Source: Chloroflexota bacterium (lineage in GTDB: Bacteria > Chloroflexota > Limnocylindria > Limnocylindrales > CSP1-4). Taken from it: 7,106 nucleotides of DNA. The notes beneath the pieces were generated by a model. It ran no database searches. It worked only from the letters and a program-made list of their open reading frames with translations, and was not told the DNA's origin. The stretch is from the NCBI GenBank assembly GCA_021812735.1, contig JAKAMV010000539.1, positions 1 through 7,106 on the forward strand, written 5' to 3'. The position numbers and the translations under genes were made by a program. This document shows, piece by piece, positions 6,252-7,106 of this stretch; position 1 is the first letter of the stretch, and every line of letters starts with the position of its first letter.

Positions 6252-6551
6252 ATGGACCGGCTCGATACCTTTCCGACGGGAGTGGTGGTCGATGCCCACG
6301 ATCTCCTCGGTCTCTGCGCAGAGGCGGACTTCAGCCACTGCATCGAGGAACTGGGCGGCCTAGAAGGCGTGTGTCCGGCATGTGGCAACGCGGTCGGGTA
6401 CGCATTCGCAAACGCGCTCGCCGGGCGGGTGCTCCATCAAGGCCCCCCGGACGCAATCTGCGCGATGACCTACGACGAGATCGTGCTCGCGATCATCCAG
6501 CGTCGAACGGGCGACGCACCCCCCCCGCTGGGTGGCGGGGAGTGGCTCTGA
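6252..6551 (+). CDS. 99-aa hypothetical protein with CPAC motif
   Basis: A 99-aa acidic protein with no recognised family. The ATG at 6252 has GGAGG (6241-6245) 6 bases ahead, and codons use G or C in third position as expected for a real high-GC gene. It has five cysteines: Cys22, Cys30, the CPAC pair at 41 and 44, and Cys70. A single CxxC could bind metal together with Cys22/Cys30/His29 or act in redox, but no complete zinc-finger pattern is evident. Residues 33-80 are a mix of hydrophobic and helical segments (VGYAFANALAGRV; TYDEIVLAIIQRR) without a clear membrane span. The end is a Pro/Gly tail encoded by a C8 tract. The frame is open upstream, but the strong ribosome site sets the start. 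It is divergent from murE and could be followed by a coupled 33-aa ORF. Function unknown. Confidence 0.7.
   Translation: MDRLDTFPTGVVVDAHDLLGLCAEADFSHCIEELGGLEGVCPACGNAVGYAFANALAGRVLHQGPPDAICAMTYDEIVLAIIQRRTGDAPPPLGGGEWL
6519..6526 (+). repeat. C8 homopolymer in 3' end of the 99-aa gene
   Basis: Eight C residues in a row lie ten codons from the stop. Tracts of this length are prone to slippage and to sequencing error. One extra C would move translation into the frame of the following 33-codon ORF, replacing the last residues and adding a longer tail; one fewer C would give a different extension ending about 45 bases past the present stop. The tract is directly followed by GCTGGGTGGCGGGG, giving a small CCCCGC/GCGGGG hairpin. 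Confidence 0.75.
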
Positions 6552-6652
6552 TGTCGTCCCTCTCGGCTCACATCGGTGCTTCGCTAAGCCTGACGCGTTC
6601 TAGTCGCGAGCAACTTGCCCGAAACACCGTCTCTAGTGGACGGCGTCCCTAG
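6551..6652 (+). CDS. possible 33-aa small ORF coupled to the 99-aa gene
   Basis: The ATG shares its A with the upstream stop (TGATG), a typical arrangement for re-initiation. The 33-aa product (begins MSSLSAHIGASLSLTRSS) is Ser/Arg-rich, resembles nothing I know, and has no ribosome site beyond GGGGAG about 8 bases ahead (6537-6542). The same frame is what the upstream gene would enter if the C8 tract had one more base, so it may be the true tail of that gene rather than a separate protein. It could also be chance. Confidence 0.25.
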   Translation: MSSLSAHIGASLSLTRSSREQLARNTVSSGRRP

Positions 6653-6763
6653 CTCCGCGACTTTGGCCGCTGTCGCCGGTCTTCGTCGCTCGTGTCGCTG
6701 ACACGGACCGCCTGTTGATTGGCATCCGACCGTGGCATGCTGCGACTCGGAGGTGGCGTCGAG

Positions 6764-7000
6764 ATGGGCGGACCCGGGCCAGGCGGACGGGACGAGCGCG
6801 GCAATCGCCGGTCCGAGGCGGAGCGGGATGCGGCGCCGCTGCGGCCCTACGTTCGGCGGATACTCAAAGAGCTGATGGGCACTCTTGGGCTTGGCCCAGT
6901 CGAGTTCGCGCGGCGTCTCGGCCAAGGCAACCACGGCAACCTATCCCACTTTCTTCGTGGAGCGCCCGGGCGAAACTGGCCGCCGGCCGGCACCATATGA
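6764..7000 (+). CDS. small XRE-like helix-turn-helix protein, possibly truncated
   Basis: A 78-aa protein with a likely HTH of the XRE/Cro type. After a Gly/Arg-rich disordered start (1-25), the helices read YVRRILKELMGTLGLG, then PVEFARRLGQG, then NHGNLSHFLRG, fitting the pattern of a DNA-binding repressor domain (x-E-x-A-x-x-L-G ... L-S-x-x-L-x-G). It stops 12 residues after the last helix (GAPGRNWPPAGTI), which is short for a full regulator. The ATG at 6764 has GGAGG 10 bases ahead; a TTG at 6719 and an ATG at 6737 in the same frame are alternatives. Downstream, at 7052, a transposase-like gene begins, so insertion may have cut off a longer C-terminus. The family call is moderate and the role unknown. 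Confidence 0.55.
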   Translation: MGGPGPGGRDERGNRRSEAERDAAPLRPYVRRILKELMGTLGLGPVEFARRLGQGNHGNLSHFLRGAPGRNWPPAGTI

Positions 7001-7022
7001 TCAGGCGGAATCTGGCGAGCGT

Positions 7023-7051
7023 CGCAACACCCATGAAGTTGGGGAGTTGCG
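7023..7051 (+). promoter_or_regulatory. imperfect hairpin covering the ribosome site of the last gene
   Basis: CGCAACACCC (7023-7032) pairs with GGGAGTTGCG (7042-7051) at 9 of 10 positions, with a 9-base loop. The right arm contains most of the Shine-Dalgarno GGGGAG (7041-7046) and ends directly before the ATG. In an mRNA this would hide the ribosome site, a known way for insertion elements to keep transposase translation low. It could also be coincidence or part of the element's terminal repeat. Confidence 0.35.
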
Positions 7052-7106
7052 ATGGGCCGTCGAGGACCGAAGCCGGACTATGCCAAGCGTGAGGCGTTCG
7101 CGAAGC
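7052..7106 (+). CDS. start of a probable IS30-type transposase (or related HTH protein), 3'-truncated by window
   Basis: Only 18 codons are present: MGRRGPKPDYAKREAFAK. This start resembles the N-termini of IS30-family transposases of actinobacteria and relatives, which begin with a short basic stretch followed by a helix-turn-helix; the phrase RRGPKPxYAKRExFA is what I recall from them. GGGGAG lies 5 bases ahead of the ATG. If correct, an insertion sequence begins close upstream, between about 6985 and 7051, and its left terminal repeat should be there, but I cannot recognise it without the right end. With so few residues another HTH protein is possible. Confidence 0.5.
   Translation, partial: MGRRGPKPDYAKREAFAK

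Noticed and set aside
6691..6706. Small CGTGTC/GACACG hairpin
   Set aside because: Only 6 base pairs with a 3-base loop and no T-run; expected by chance in GC-rich DNA.
6584..6934. 116-codon - strand frame opposite the XRE-like gene
   Set aside because: No ribosome site or motif, and the + strand frame shows an HTH pattern.

Overview
The window looks like high-GC bacterial DNA. Chloroflexota or a deep actinobacterial lineage fits best: the MurE sequence has an FGSAGERD motif and a TDEDPR-type specificity loop, but this assignment is inference only. Base composition is uneven. The left third is extremely GC-rich (bases 1861-1920 hold 51 G/C of 60), while the rest is milder (bases 5521-5580 hold 37 of 60), so two kinds of DNA may meet near 2.6 kb.

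Left block, about 1-2890, + strand: this is the tail of a conjugation-type operon. It holds a TraG/HerA-like ATPase cut off at its 5' end by the window edge, a Replic_Relax-family protein, and a small basic protein, all joined by overlapping stop and start codons. A further short ORF overlaps the last of these and may be an excisionase remnant. No integrase follows. A perfect 23-bp inverted repeat (2899-2949) lies between this block and the next.

Middle block, 2984-5999, - strand: a complete MurE-type muramyl ligase is followed, after about 480 bases with no convincing gene, by a P-loop kinase resembling uridine kinase. The two blocks converge on the inverted repeat. MurE probably works in peptidoglycan precursor synthesis. 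The kinase has no obvious pathway link to it.

Right block, 6000-7106, + strand: a divergent intergenic region with a 9-bp hairpin leads to a 99-codon hypothetical gene with a CPAC motif, which ends near a C8 tract. A possible 33-aa ORF overlaps its stop codon. Next comes a 78-aa protein resembling an XRE helix-turn-helix. At the window edge is the first 18 codons of what looks like an IS30-type transposase or related HTH protein. No tRNA, rRNA or CRISPR array was seen. I find no single coherent new system. The most interesting items are the eroded-looking end of the conjugative operon, the large perfect inverted repeat, the MurE and kinase pair, and the poly-C switch-like site.
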